A DNA stretch of 64,000 nt from Casuarina equisetifolia (Eukaryota > Streptophyta > Magnoliopsida > Fagales > Casuarinaceae), in contig CM052358.1 of NCBI GenBank assembly GCA_028551475.1, forward strand, positions 22,718,853-22,782,852, in the 5' to 3' direction. Below the pieces are notes generated by a model. It worked only from the letters and a program-made list of their open reading frames with translations. It was not told the DNA's origin and searched no databases. A program made the translations under genes and the position numbers. Positions 13,051 to 25,810 of the stretch are shown here, one piece after another. How positions within the stretch are numbered: the first letter of the stretch is position 1; every line of letters begins with the position of its first letter.

Positions 13051-13633
13051 ATGGTCAAGGATTTTCAGAGGATAGACCCAGAGAGTGCTGAGTTTGAGAG
13101 AAGAGAGAAAAGGAAAATAAGGAAACTTAAAGAGTGTTGGAAATCTTTAGGAGAAAATAATGATACAGAAGTTAAAATAATGAAATCTGGACGATTAACC
13201 CTTGCAAATAGGAACATGGCTAAAGGAAGTGTGACCAAGGATAATGTATTATCTCAACAAGACAAGGAGAGAATTGAACAAGAAATCCAAGAAAGTTTAT
13301 TCCAAGGGCCTACAAGAAATAAGGAGAAAAATGAGAGGCTAGAAGAGACAAACAACATTATCTTTAAGGAGAGTTTTGAACATAAAGGAAAACATGATTC
13401 TTGGAGTAAGGTTGTAGTAGGAGGATTAGCACAAAATGCTCATATGAAATACCAGCCACCGGTATTAAATGATGGGAAAATTAGAGTTGCCCCTCCTAAG
13501 GAAGTTATTGAAGAAGGAAGTAAATTCTATGAAAATTGTGTTGTGGGTTTCTTTTTGGGTTCAAAATTACCATTTTCTGTTGTAAAAGGAATTGTAGAAA
13601 AGCAATGGGGAAAACAAAGCTTAATAGATATTT
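13051..13633 (+). pseudogene. LINE ORF1, N-terminal part, on the inverted segment
   Basis: The open frame starts MVKDFQRIDPES and has a Lys/Glu-rich N-terminus. It then enters the first half of the DUF4283-like domain (WSKVVVGG, later VVKGIVEKQWGKQSLIDI), where it runs into the target duplication. The last residues overlap the first residues of the minus-strand ORF1 part (both contain SLIDI). Joining the two in thought gives one ordinary ORF1, so this is not an independent gene. The ATG at 13051 follows a long leader and is the likely start. Confidence 0.8.
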
Positions 13634-13832
13634 TTGCCTACTTGTTTATTTGTAGCTGATATGTGTTTCGGTGTTGTTGAACCTTGAACTCAACCCTTGC
13701 GTTATGTTTATGCTGAATTTGTACTGCTCTATCGGTTCTTATACCTTCTTGCACTTCTGCTTTCCTTTATGTTTATTGAAATTAGTTTGCCTAACCAAAA
13801 CAAGAAAAGAATCCTTTGTTTTCAAAGAATAG

Positions 13833-13876
13833 ACGGAGGGAGGGAGGGAGGGAGGGAGAGAGAGAGAGAGAGAGAC
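13833..13876. repeat. GGGA/GA microsatellite abutting GH1 exon 2
   Basis: A GGGA run followed by a GA run ends right at the minus-strand splice donor of exon 2 of GH1 copy A (donor at 13875-13876). The repeat is thus the first part of intron 2. Confidence 0.85.
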
Positions 13877-14247
13877 CTGGATATCTATGGACGAATATAT
13901 CCCACTTACTTTTTCCTCTGCCACCTTCATTTGCAGCCCCTTCAACCTGGATTGAACCACACATGTTTCATGCTTAACATCTCAGGACACTTTAAGGAAA
14001 ACGCTATCAGATTAAGAACACGGGGGAAATCCAGAATTTACCTGGTAAGATGCTGATCCCGTCCCGAAAATAAAACCCGCTCGAAAGCTGCTCCGGTTGA
14101 GTGAAGCATTGTGAAGGCTTGGTTTAACAACAAGGCTATTATAGGTCAATGAACCAAGAACGAGCAGGAGGACTCTAAGAAGATAACCTTGGACTGCCCT
14201 AGCTGGTTTTGGTTATCGTGGGTGACACTCTGGGATTGACGAGGTTT

Positions 14248-14255
14248 CTTATATA
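14248..14255 (-). promoter_or_regulatory. TATA-like box upstream of GH1 copy A
   Basis: The minus strand reads TATATAAG here, about 35 bp upstream of the open part of exon 1. Spacing suits a core promoter, but no transcript data are available and the gene is broken. Confidence 0.45.
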
Positions 14256-16690
14256 GATGCACCACTCAGAGAGTCATTTGAGTAAGGGAAGGAAAAATAA
14301 AAATACAAGGCAAATCATAGTCGTTACGAAAGTTTTCAGTTTACCAACCCACTTTCTGCAATCAGTGGCTGATCATATATTTTTTTGTGGAAAAGTAAAT
14401 TTATTAATAAATATTAAAATACATAAGCATAGAGGCATACCTTAGTATTATATGAGGTTTCTTCCCAGGTGCGTGTGTTAAACATAATAATAAAAAAAAA
14501 AAACTCAGTATTATAAAAGTCACCATATTTATGAAAAGATAGAAGTTAAAAGCCTTCAAATCTTATTCAAAATAATATTACCTTAAGAGTATTTTATATT
14601 TCTAAACAAAAAAGTTCTCCTTCATACTGCATTCTTTATTTGTTATTAAGAGAATAGAGATATTAATTTTTTTCCTCTTAAAATGTCTTCTATATCATTA
14701 AGCTCATATACAATAAATTCAAGATAAGAAAGATATCTTGAAAAGTTTAGTAGGTAAATCCTTTCGTTTTATATTACTCATTAGGCTCGACAGCCCACTC
14801 TTTGAATTTTCCTCTTATCCTTGGATTAATTTCCTCCTAGCTTTCCGAAGTTGCCCTTTTCGTCTCCCACTTTCTCTTTCCTTCTTTGTTATGCTGTCAA
14901 CGTACGAATTAAAACTCCTCCTCATCTACAAGGACGTTTGGGGTGTATAATGTGGTTTAGTAAAGTGCCGTTGCAAACTTGATAAACCTCTTTCGTGCAG
15001 GTTTTCTAAAGGATAGTGCTAATTTGGTAGATGGCATTAAGGGTGAGACTACTATAAATGAAACTGGTCAAGGTTAGGCTAAACTTTGAATTTTCAAGCA
15101 ATTTGTTAGATGGCAATAATGTTTAGTTCTAATTTTCATACAAACGTAGTTAAGTGTATCAATGGGCCTGCGTATTATCTTCAAATTTGGTTCACTTATT
15201 TGTCGAACGAGCTCAAACATATTCATAAGTTATTCATTTGGATAGATTTTTATTTCTATTTCCAAGAAATTTGTACTAGTCACGAACTATTTACTAATTG
15301 TTAGGAATTTATCATTTGAGTTGTTTTCACGGACTAAATATTTGTAGTAAGTCCCATGCTTTCATAATTATGTTTTGTAGTATGTACATATTCATTTTAC
15401 ATTGACATTTGTCATTTTTGAATAATTGTTCATTTTCATCTTCTCAATAGAATTTGATAGCACTCTCAATTTAATGACAAGGTTGCTTTGGACTTTGTGG
15501 TCCTAAATTTGACACCACTCACCCTCTAGATAGCCTCTCTCGTGGAATACCTATGGGTACAAAGGTATCAGCCCAAAATAGCCTTTCTATCTAAAGGTAC
15601 AAAAGTAGCAGTGATAATAGGAACAAAGAGTAAAGCAAATCTATAATATTATAGCTAGATATAGAAGGTCGGATGGTGTAGTCCGAAAGAATCCATGAAT
15701 CACTTATTCATAGGGTGTCCGTATTCTATGGAGACTATTTTCAACATATGAAAATCCTATTTATCATACAATACAAAATCAGTTTGCCTCTTTATCATGC
15801 TAAAAGAAAGAATTATAACTTAAGTATCTTCGGATTTGTATTTGCTTAATTTTAATTTTAATTTAATTTATTTTTTACTTATAAAAAATTACTTTGAATA
15901 TTATCATGATTTGAAGTTATAAATATCACAAAATGAAAAATAATATAATATACTATGATTGTACACCTGGTTATATAAGCCAAAGAACTTTATATAACAA
16001 ATTTTCTATATTTCTATTCAACCAACAAACTAGGTGAATTTCGTCGAATACATACAATTCAAACTAAAATTGCCTGAGTAATTTTAGTATACGAACAATC
16101 CTCCTAATCAGTTCATGTTGAACATGATGTAATAAAGGGTGATGTGAACTCTAATTGTAAACAACCCTTACTTAGATCATGGGCCCGCTGGCACCAACAA
16201 GAAACAGGGGCAGTTTCATTCCTTATGGTATGTGGTCAACAGGCCGTCCATGCCAAACAAATGGCATCCTAATATGACAATGTCCAAAGAGCAGCCGAGC
16301 CTACACATGTTTGGGCTGAAGTGCATAAAAGCTTATATTATGCTCTAAAAGAATTATAAAATCCAATCTTATTCTGAACTTTGTTAAAAAGTAAAAGTTA
16401 TTTTTTTCACATAAAAAATATTTTTAAAAATGATATATAAAGTATGAAATACTTTCAAAACTATTTTTAATATACTCACTTACCATCAATACGGGTTGTG
16501 GGTTTTGTGCTGAGCTTTCAAGCACAGGAAATGTCTCATTCTAAAAGTATATTTTAATTCTATGTTATAAAATTTACTTTTACTTAATATTTCATTTGAA
16601 AGTAAGTCTTTTTTTAAATAAAAATATTTATTGAACAAAATTTAAATAACACGAGACTTATAAAACTGATAGAAAACGTACAAGGACTGT
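14256..16690. other. AT-rich spacer, no gene seen
   Basis: Only short open frames without recognisable motifs. The stretch 16140-16330 is less AT-rich and could be an old exon or repeat, but I could not identify it on either strand. Confidence 0.45.
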
Positions 16691-16739
16691 TCCCATGACT
16701 AGGTTGCTATTCTCCTCCTTGTCTCCTTTTCGAATAATC

Positions 16740-17110
16740 CTCCTTTCTTACTTTTATTTTCATTGTTCACTTTCTATGCCACCGCAACCAAAAGTTGATG
16801 ATACTTGACATCTAATAGGTGAATTGCAATCCATCGATTTCATGGACTTCAAACCTCGCTTTCGTTGTAATAGACACACTGATGACTTTTTCATTGCTCT
16901 CCTGCTGGGACATTAAAAAGCCCTTGAGGGATATTGCTTCCGCCCGGTGCCAGGGATGGGGGGTTGTTTTCTGATGTTGGTTGTGGTGTTTTGGGTTGAG
17001 GAGACACTGGACCAGCCTGGAAGCTCCACGTTAAGTGGAACCGTCCACTCGAGGAGGAGCAGAAATTTTGAAGGAGAAAGTGCCACGTTTAGGTGCATTT
17101 GAAGAGCCAC
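16740..17110 (-). other. Unidentified coding-like stretch
   Basis: Base composition rises and the minus strand has open stretches, for example about 65 residues from 17110 to 16913 and a segment near 16880-16800 reading VISVSITTKARFEV. I recognise no family. It ends just before the Copia LTR at 17148 and may be a remnant of a gene hit by that element. Confidence 0.3.
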
Positions 17111-17147
17111 GTCCCAGTGTTATCAATTGTGGCATGTCCAACTTTAT

Positions 17148-17576
17148 TGTTGAAGGGTCTTGGAACCAACAGTTAAAAGAATAAGTTCTACAGAATAATT
17201 AAAATTTGTAGAGAAATTCTTAAACTGAAGTAAAATGGTAGATGCAATATGTGAAATGTTATTTGGAATTTGATGAACAATATGTACAAGCCTAATCCCT
17301 ATATATAGGGTGAATAATATCTCTAACTTAGGTAGGAAAAATAAGAAACATAAATGATAGGTAACTAATACAAATTAGGAAGACATTTGAATGTTATGGA
17401 AATATAAGGATAATTTTAAACTTGGAAATCATTGACTTGATTTGAATTTGAATTGTTGTCATCTTTGTAGATTCAATGGTTGGTGGCTGAGGTTTCCTTG
17501 GAAGATTTTGATTCAGTGGTTGATGGAGAATTCAAGAATCTTGCTTGATTGATGTGGTGAGATTGTTCCTTTAACA
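17148..17576 (-). repeat. LTR (3') of the decayed Copia
   Basis: Starts TGTTGAAGGG and ends TTTAACA on the plus strand. The internal side carries a polypurine tract on the minus strand, which fixes this as the 3' LTR of a minus-strand element. Confidence 0.65.
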
Positions 17577-19940
17577 TCCCCTCATAAGTTGATTGGTCGG
17601 TATGGATAGTCAACATGTTTTGAAGTAATTTGAACTATGTAGGGGAAAGGCCCTAGGTGAGAATGTCAGCCGTTTAATCAATAGAGGAGATGAATTGAAC
17701 AACAAGCTTTTTCATCTTTATCTGCTCTCGAATAAAGTGAAAATCTATCTTGACATGCTTTGTGTGGGAGGGAAGGACATGATTTGTTGAGAGGTACAAT
17801 AAGGATAAATTGTCACACCAAAGTGTTAATGGTTTGGATAGTGGAACATGAAGATCGTGTAAGAGAGCCTCAATCCAGATGAGTTCAATCGTTGTATCTA
17901 TAAGACTTTTGAATTCAGCTTCAGTACTTGATTGAGTAACAATTTTTTTTTTATAGGATCTCCATGAAATGAGATTGGAACAAAGAAAAATACAATACCC
18001 TTAGTGGAGTAATGATCATTATGATCACCTACCTAACCTGCATTAGAATAGGCGTTAATAGAAAAAGTTGAGATTTTAGTAAAATGAATGCCATAACATG
18101 GAGTATCAACAAGGAATCACAAGATACATTTGACATAGGTCTAATAGATAGTTGTTAAGGCATGCATAAATTGACGTACAATATTTATAGCATATGATAT
18201 GTTAGGTTTTGTTAATGTGAGATATTGAAGGGATCTAATGATGCTACAATAATAAGTAAGGTTAGGATAAGGTTTGCCATCCGTGAGAGATGGTGGATAG
18301 TATAAGGTACATGGAGTAGCAATGCCTTTTGCATATGACATATTTACACATTGGAGAATATCATGTGTGAACATGGCTTGGTGTAGAAACAAGACCATTG
18401 GTGCTAATATGAGCTTCAATGCCAAGAAAATTATGTAAATGACCAAGATCTTTAATATCAAAGTAATTCAGATAAAATATAATAAAGAAGTGTATCTTTA
18501 CTTCAAATAAAAATGATATCATCAATATAGACTAAGATGAAGACTGTGTAACTAGGTTGATGTAAAATGAACAATGAGGAATCAACCTTGGAAGGTGAAA
18601 ACCCAATCTATTGGAGAAAGGCACTAAGTTTATTATTCCAAGCACGTGGTGCTTGTTTAAAACCATATAAAAAAATTTTTAAACAACATAAAAAATGGGA
18701 TTTAGATGAGTCAATAAACCTAGGTAGTTGGACCATGTATACCTCTTCATCTAGATTACCATAAAGGAATACATCTTTCACATCAAGTTGTTTAATGGTC
18801 TAACCTTGCGTGTAAGCAAGAGAAATAATAATGTGAACTATAGCAGGTTTTGCAACAAGACTAAAGGTGTTTGTATAGTTAAGTCTAGGGCATTGGTAAA
18901 ATCCTTTGGCAACTAAATGTGCTTTGTAATGCTCATGGAAACCATCATAATGGAGTTTTACTTTGCAAACTCATTTGCATCTCACAGGTGTGATATGATT
19001 TAAAAGAGGAACCAATTCTCATGTTTGAGTTTTTAGAAGAGAAATATATTCATCAACCATTGCTTTTCACCAATTGGGATTTTTTGAAGCCTCTGTAAAA
19101 TTTTGTGGTTCATTGTAAGGATGTACAAAAGCAGTTAATGCATAGGTTTGTTGTTGTGTTAAAGTATGATATGGAATTGTACCGCCTTTTATGCGTGTAA
19201 CCATGGAATGAGTAGGTTGTGTGGTTGTTGTAATTGTAAGAGGTTACATGATTGTAATCTAAGATTATGTTGTTGTAGATGTCACAGTGGATGAATTATT
19301 CAAATGTTCTTATATATTTGAAGGATTGTGAAATTTCGGGAGAAAGCGAAATGAGGGTGGAGTAGATGATGTGGTGATTGGGGATGAATGTTAAATAGTG
19401 TATTGTTGATGAAATGAAAATTAACTTTCATCAAAGAATGCATCGGAGATAATATCAAATTTATTTATTGATGGACAAAGATAGTAGTAACCTTTATAGT
19501 TTATGGGACATCCGAGGAAAACACATAGGGTAAACTGTTTTTCTAATTTATGTTTGAAATATGGACATAGATAAGGATAGACTAGATATCCAAATATTTT
19601 GAGATGTGAGATAGATGGAATATATATTGTAAAGTTGTTCCCATGGTGATTTGTTTTGTATGACTGTGCTTGGTAAGCAATTGATAATGTGGATGGTGGT
19701 TTCAAACGCATAGTCCCAATATTTTAATGGAATGTGAGCATGATATAGCATAGAAAGGCTAGATTTTGTAATATGTCAATGTTTACATTCTATAGACCCA
19801 TTTTGATGTGGTGGTTGATGGAGAATCCGAGAATCTTGCTTGATTGATGTGGTGAGATGGATTTGATTATGAAAGATGCGTATTTCATAAGGAGAAGTAT
19901 ATTGGTCCACACCATAAAAACATTAGGAAAAAGGGTTTCT
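17148..19940 (-). mobile_element. Decayed Copia retrotransposon fragment
   Basis: The left LTR, 17148-17576, is bounded by TGTT and AACA, with a purine tract (minus strand ATGAGGGGA) just inside. Internal sequence on the minus strand shows decayed RNase H (about 17600-18130), the end of reverse transcriptase (SLQYLTLTKPNISYA near 18250) and integrase (HIPLKYWDYAFETTIHIIN near 19690). Stops and frameshifts are frequent. No matching right-hand LTR was found, so the 5' half of the element is missing. Products would have been the Pol polyprotein. Confidence 0.78.
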
Positions 19941-20670
19941 ACGACCCATGTCCTAGTGTTATCTCACAGGAAAGCTAAAGCTTAGCGTGCATAGGTAGAA
20001 TACCACGTGCATGTAATACTAACTTTTCTTCTGCATTTTTCATGGGTTACATGTATGGGAAGGAAGATATTTATCCCAACGATGTGCAGGAGAGCAAAAT
20101 GAATCTCCTGCGACTCTTGTTCTATGACTAGAAAGCTTAGTTGACAACATCCTACTTTAAATGATTTTTTTTTAGTCTAGAGTATATAGAACAATTGAAA
20201 TAAATATGAATCTTAATCACCCAGTATTAATGGTTTTTTGCTCTAAAAATTAGATGAGAAATCTCAATAGTAGATGAATAAAAGGACGCCATAAGCTAGG
20301 AAATTTTAATAGAGCTAGAGAGCAAAAAACATTTCATAGAATACCAACGTTGAAAAAACACATTTACCAAACTAACGGTCAGAGAATGATTAAAGTGCTT
20401 CACAAATTGATGGTCACAACTTAACTGAACTATTGAAGATGAAAATGTAGAAAAACAACTCCCTCATATGGATAACACGAAACAAGATAGTTCAGACTAC
20501 AAAACAATAAGAATACCCTTTTCACACATCCTACTATTATTTAAACTACAAAAGCAAAAGACTTAGCTTAGATAAAGAGGCATAACAGCACAACTCTGTA
20601 GAGTTTATTTTGGAAAAGATACAAAAAATATGTAAAGATCGATCTAAGTGCAGAGGGATAATGAAGCAAT
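19941..20670. other. Spacer between two Copia elements
   Basis: About 730 bp. The first 150 bp are less AT-rich and contain a 17-nt phrase (CCATGTCCTAGTGTTAT) that matches, with two mismatches, a phrase just left of the decayed Copia (about 17108). The rest is AT-rich with nothing recognisable. Confidence 0.4.
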
Positions 20671-21358
20671 TGATGGGAAAAAGAAATCCAAATTTTTCCA
20701 ATTTGATTGAAATTATGAGAAAATACTGAAACACAAATAACTTACTTTGAATCACAAGTAAAAGATGTAAAAACTACAATTTACATTATTAATAGAAAAG
20801 AATATTTTATATCAAAAACTCCTTAATTTGAAGGATAAAAATCATATGATCGATCATGGAATCCACCTAAATCTTCATTGTATAACTCTTTAGCTTTATA
20901 ACCCAATCAAGTCTTTAATAATATCAAGAAAACAAAGATTCACTAATCTAATAATAATAGAATAAATAATTAATAATGAAGAACAAGTTAAAAATATTAA
21001 CTTAACTGAAAAAAAATTGAAGAACAAATGCCCATATTTTTAACCAAGATATGTTGATATAAAGAGCTTCAAATGACTATCCAAGTGTTCAAAATAAAGA
21101 ACACCTAATCCCAAACCTACTAATAAAAAATCAAGTCAATTAGCCCAAAGATTTACCCTAATTAAGCATTTGATAAATCACTACACATGACTTCTAATTC
21201 CTGTGAAATTCTACTCTTTTATTTCCTTTTTGTTTTCTCTATCTCTTTTATCTTTTTTTATGGCTACCTTTAAAAAATCTCCTTATCCAATATTAAGGCA
21301 ACACCATCTTAAATAAGGATCCAATGTAAAACTGGATTTAGGTTAGACCAAGACAACA
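20671..21358 (-). repeat. LTR (3') of the old Copia
   Basis: Starts TGATGGG and ends CAACA, 688 bp. It matches the 694 and 697 bp LTRs at 55972 and 60790 in start, end and internal order, at lower identity. Confidence 0.8.
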
Positions 21359-22679
21359 ATTCCTCCAACACCCCCCCCCTTTCCTTCTAAGTCAAATGAG
21401 GGAGATGTTAAACATCAATTTCTAAAGCAAAATCCAAATTGACTACATGCCAACAAAACTCAAACTTATCTGGCCAAATTTCCTTTGTCATCATATATGA
21501 ACCATTATTCTTAGTATGTATTTTTTTAAGCTCAATCTCTTTAGTTTTTATGGTATCTCATATCTAATAATACCTTAGGATCTACTTTATTACATTTAAT
21601 ATTCTCTTATAGGGTTTAAAGTGAGCTTGCTAATTACTTCAACAACATGAGTTATGTTTAGCCTTGTACAAACCATTGCATACATTAATCAACAAATAAC
21701 AATAGTATAAAGAATTCTTTTCATATCTTTCATCTTTTTCTCATTAGTAGGACATTACTTTTTACTAAGTTTAAAGTATATAGTAAGTAGCTTGCTTACC
21801 ACTTAACCTTTATTCATGAAAAATCTCTAAAGCACTTTGTTGATGTACTCCTTTAGAAACTGTTATAATCACTTGACTTTTCTACCTCATCTAACTATCA
21901 TATCAAGAATTTGGTTCACTAGGCCTAATTCTTTCAATGACTATGACTTACTTAAATTTTGGTTCAAGTTTTTAATTCTTACAACATTCTTATCAATTAT
22001 GAGCATGTTATCTACATAAAGTAGTAAAATGATAAAATCGTCTTTTAAGAATTTCTACATAAATACATAATGATTAGAATTTGTCTTTTTATAGACTTAC
22101 TCTCCTATAAAAGAAATTTTTAAAACTATTATCTAGGTGCTTAATTTAAGTTATATAAACTTTCTTTAACTTATAAACATAGTTCTCTCTTTTTTTTTCT
22201 TTTCTTTTTTGAAATCCTTTGTCTATTTCATGTAAATTTTTTCATTTAAGTTATTATGAAAGAAAATAGTCTTCATGTCCATTTGCTCAATCTTAAGATT
22301 AAGACTAACAACCAATCCGAAAATCACTTGGATTGAAGACATTTTTGTAATGGATAAGAATATCTCATCATAACCAATTCTCTGTTTTAGACTAAAACTC
22401 TTAGCAACTAGTCTAGTTTTGTATCGAGGATGTAAAAAATTTTCATTATACTTCAATCTATAAATTCAATGATTCTTCAAAGTTTCTTGCTCTTAAACAA
22501 TGTCTCAAATATTTAATTATTATCCAGAGATTTTAACTTATCTTGCATTGCATCAATCTACTTTTTTATTTTTTATTTTTTTATGTTCACATCATTTCTT
22601 GCTTCTTCAAAGCTCTTAAGCTCACCTACATCAATCAATAATACATACTTTTCATTAAAGTATCTAAAGGATGGATGAC

Positions 22680-25600
22680 TATTGGAATATATTAATATTT
22701 TGATGATCATAAATAAGAATTATAATATAAAAAATTTATAATTATTGTTTGTTTATTTATTGAGTTTTTATTAGAAAAAGAATGTTGAAACAATTATGCA
22801 GAAAAATGAAAAATAAATTAAAAGCCTAAATTAGTGAAGCCCAGTGCACGTAACCCAATCTAGATCTTGATCCAACCCACGCTACCCATACTAGGCAAGA
22901 GCCTATGTGAATAAGACCTAGTCTGCAAGTTAGACCCACAAAGCCTGCCATGTCGACCTAAAGTCCACAAGCATGACCGGCAATCCAAGAGCATGGCCTA
23001 TGTATATGACCCCACAGAAGGCACGACCTATAACTTGCATTTGCAATTATGACCTGTGACCTAACTCAACCCTTGACCTGCTCAACACCATGACTTCGCC
23101 ACCAAAATTGACCATTGATTACAACTTTGTTCAAGCTGAAAAAGGTTTCATTGGGAAGTTAACAAAGATGGGAACAATTTTGTGAAGCAAAATCAAATAC
23201 TCATTACCTATAGAGGATTAATTTGAATAAATTGAGGAGTTTTTTGAGTTTGTACCCTAAATGCTCAAAAGAGAAATTGGAAGCAAATTAGAGATTTCTG
23301 AAGATGATTTCATAGGGCTTATGTAAACAAGAAGGTGTTCTATCAATCTGTTAAGCACCCAAGGAGATTTACTTCAAGATTGTTGAGGATTCAAAAGGAT
23401 TCAAAAGAAACCTAGAAACTCAACCTGGTATCTTGTTTTTTGATCCACGAAGCTCTAAAGTAGTAACTTAAAATTTAGACAAAACTATGGCATTTTAGAG
23501 CACAGTTTTGAATGGAATTAAGATAGACGGACCAAGCCCTACCTTCATTCTCTCTTAAGCGCAAAATGGACAAAGAAGAAGAAAGAGGTAGCCTCTAATA
23601 GGAAGAAGAAGTGATGTTGTTTAAAGATGTCAGAACAGTTACTTTGAAAGAGAGGTCAATTGTTTTGAAGTTATTTAAGAGCATTAACTTATTGTTACTT
23701 GGTTTGTCCAAAAATTAGAGAAAAAGCAAGCTTATCTCATATTCTTCATTCAAGTTGAAGAATATATTTTAAGCTTATCACTTGCTTGTTAGAGAATCAA
23801 TTTTTGCTTCAATATACTTTTTTATTAATTTGATTTCTACAAGTAAACAGAGTTAGGGTTTGAACAAATTTGGGGCTTTTGTCCAAATCACTTTATAATA
23901 ACCTAGTAGCATCTGTTAGAGGCTTCTAAACTTAATCTTGTATATTTTATAGAAGCCTAGTTCCAATACAATAATGTTGGGGTGAGAATTTGTAACTGGG
24001 TTTGAAGGATTGGTTATTTGTTGTAAAGGTTTTGATAACCCTTGTAATCAATTGGTTAATTGATTAGAGAGTGACTCAAGCAGGTTGCCAGAATAGGGTG
24101 GAGTAGGTGTCGAGGTGGCTTAGGCCAAACCACCTATCAAAAATTGTGTATTCTTGTGTGTTTGTGGTTTGTGTGAATGCTTTAGTTACTACATTGCATT
24201 TATTAATTGATAACTCTATTTTTATAGAGTTATTTTGACTATTTTAGGATATAAATAATACAAGTTTTATAAGATAATATTTAAGTTTTGATATATTTAT
24301 GTAAACTGGTGTTATTTATGCAGCAAACCCCAAAAGAGCAAAAGAAATAAAGGAAGAGAAAGTTACAAAAAGGCACATGAAGAAGACAAGGAAAGAAAAA
24401 GAAGTCAAAAGAAGAAAAGAAGAGGCAACGTGTAAAGCAGCAAAAGAGGAGGAAAAGGACAAAAAAGGACAAGAAAGGAAATAAAGGAAAATGGGCAAAA
24501 AAGTGAATTATTAAGGGAGAATCTTAGGGCACGCATCCCAAGATAGAATAAAAAGGCAAAGGAACGTGAATTAAAAGGAGAGGAGAAGGCGCCGCACAAG
24601 GGTAGAGGAGAATAGGAGAGAGAAAAGAGAGAAGAGAGAGAAAAGAAGAAGAAGCCGTGTGTTGCCGCCGAAATCAACCAAGGAAGAGAGAAAAAGTGAG
24701 AGAAGAAAGAGAAAACCAAGAAAGAAAAATAGAAATAGAGGCGCAAAAGCTTCCCTCTACTTCTTATCATTCTTGAATTGTAGGAATTCTGTGAGGAATT
24801 CTTAAAGAGAAGACAGTGTGGTGACAACTTTCCTGTTTTTTGTATTTAAGATGTTTTGCTTAATTTCTACTATTGCTTTAGTTTGTTATTTCATTATGTT
24901 CTAAACTTCTTTTGTTAGAGCGAAGATGTAGCCTAACTATGATGATGTGAATCCTATAAGTTTTATGTTTTGCAAGATATTTTATTTATGTGAATTATAT
25001 ATTATTATGCTTAATGCTTTTAAGTGATTGGCCACCACTTGAATGATTTGATGTGCATATTTGAGACTGAGAGGTAATAATATGCAATTGCTTCTTATAA
25101 TATATAACCATGAATTAAATGTGGATAGACATATACCATGTTATTTGTGTGGCTTTTGGTGATAAGATGATCGAAAGATTTATTGTAAACCAGGAATATT
25201 CACAAATCCTAATGCATTTGGTTTGTTTCAATTCACATATAGAGATATAGTGAATTAATGAACTAAATAGGTTTGCTATACCTAGACATAGGATAGTAAA
25301 TAAATTAGGAAGTTCCGCCATCACATGGGTAATATCATTCTTGTAGGCATAAACTATAAAAATTCATATCTAGTAGTTATGGTGAAATCGGAAGCTCTAA
25401 CATGTTTCTCATCTTGATTTTTCTTACTTGGATTCAATTTTAATTAGTCTTGAGTTTTCGTTTTGAAAGTTTTAAATTTTAATTCATCATCAACAATATT
25501 TTGATTTGCTAGATAAATTTTAGGATTTATTCATCATTAGTACTTAATTAGTTTAGTATTCACCAATCTTCGTGGGATGATACTTTTCTTATCATTATAT

Positions 25601-25734
25601 TACTTGTTCAACATGTTCACTTGTATTTAAAATTCATCGAACATTAATTATTACATATAATAAAACTAAGATGACATCACTATTTTTTATAAAGCTAATT
25701 CACCCCCTTTTTTAAGTTGCTATATGATCCAATA
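22680..25734 (+). repeat. Left LTR of the Sirevirus-like element, interrupted
   Basis: About 1.61 kb of LTR after removal of the nested insertion at 24208-25643. Alignment to the right LTR is clear at both ends, for example the CTTGTAATCAATTGGTTAAT phrase near 24040 and 33120. Confidence 0.82.
24208..25643. mobile_element. Solo LTR (1,436 bp) nested in the Sirevirus left LTR
   Basis: Starts TGATAACTC, ends ATCGAACA, and is flanked by perfect 5-bp target duplications TTAAT (24203-24207 and 25644-25648). The right LTR of the host element is continuous at the equivalent point, which gives the empty site. It has no coding domain. The middle (24320-24730) is strongly purine-rich. Size and ends suit the LTR of a larger element, most likely Ty3/gypsy or a non-autonomous relative, whose internal part was lost by LTR-LTR recombination. 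The orientation is uncertain. Confidence 0.82.
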
Positions 25735-25735
25735 A

Positions 25736-25752
25736 TCAATATCGAAGCCAGG
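25736..25752 (+). promoter_or_regulatory. Degraded tRNA primer-binding site of the Sirevirus-like element
   Basis: Just inside the left LTR, the sequence ATATCGAAGCCAGGTTAT looks like a mutated form of the initiator-Met tRNA primer site TGGTATCAGAGCC followed by the usual AGGTT. Confidence 0.55.
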
Positions 25753-25810
25753 TTATATCTAATCTCACCATAGTTAATTAGATATTAATGACACTTGCAT
25801 AGCAACCAAA

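Larger units (their letters stand above)
7659..13633 (-). mobile_element. L1-like LINE, apparently full length, with 5' inversion (twin priming)
   Basis: The sense part (minus strand, 11993 down to 7659) runs from mid-ORF1 through ORF2 to a poly(A) tail, seen as a 15-T run at 7659-7673. The 5' part (11994-13633) is inverted: the 5' leader and the N-terminal half of ORF1 read on the plus strand. The element is flanked by a target duplication, TTGCCTACTTG at 7648-7658 and 13634-13644, possibly 14 bp if TTT is included. An 18-nt stretch is present at both ends of the break in ORF1 (11976-11993 and 13616-13633). That is the arrangement expected from twin-primed reverse transcription. The insertion sits in intron 2 of GH1 copy A, in the same transcriptional sense as the host gene. 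Confidence 0.88.

Noticed and set aside
13697..14056. 119-codon plus-strand open frame
   Set aside because: Antisense to GH1 exon 2 and driven by the GGGA/GA microsatellite.
24281..24827. Phe/Ser-rich minus-strand open frames
   Set aside because: Antisense of a purine-rich tract in the solo LTR. Composition explains them.
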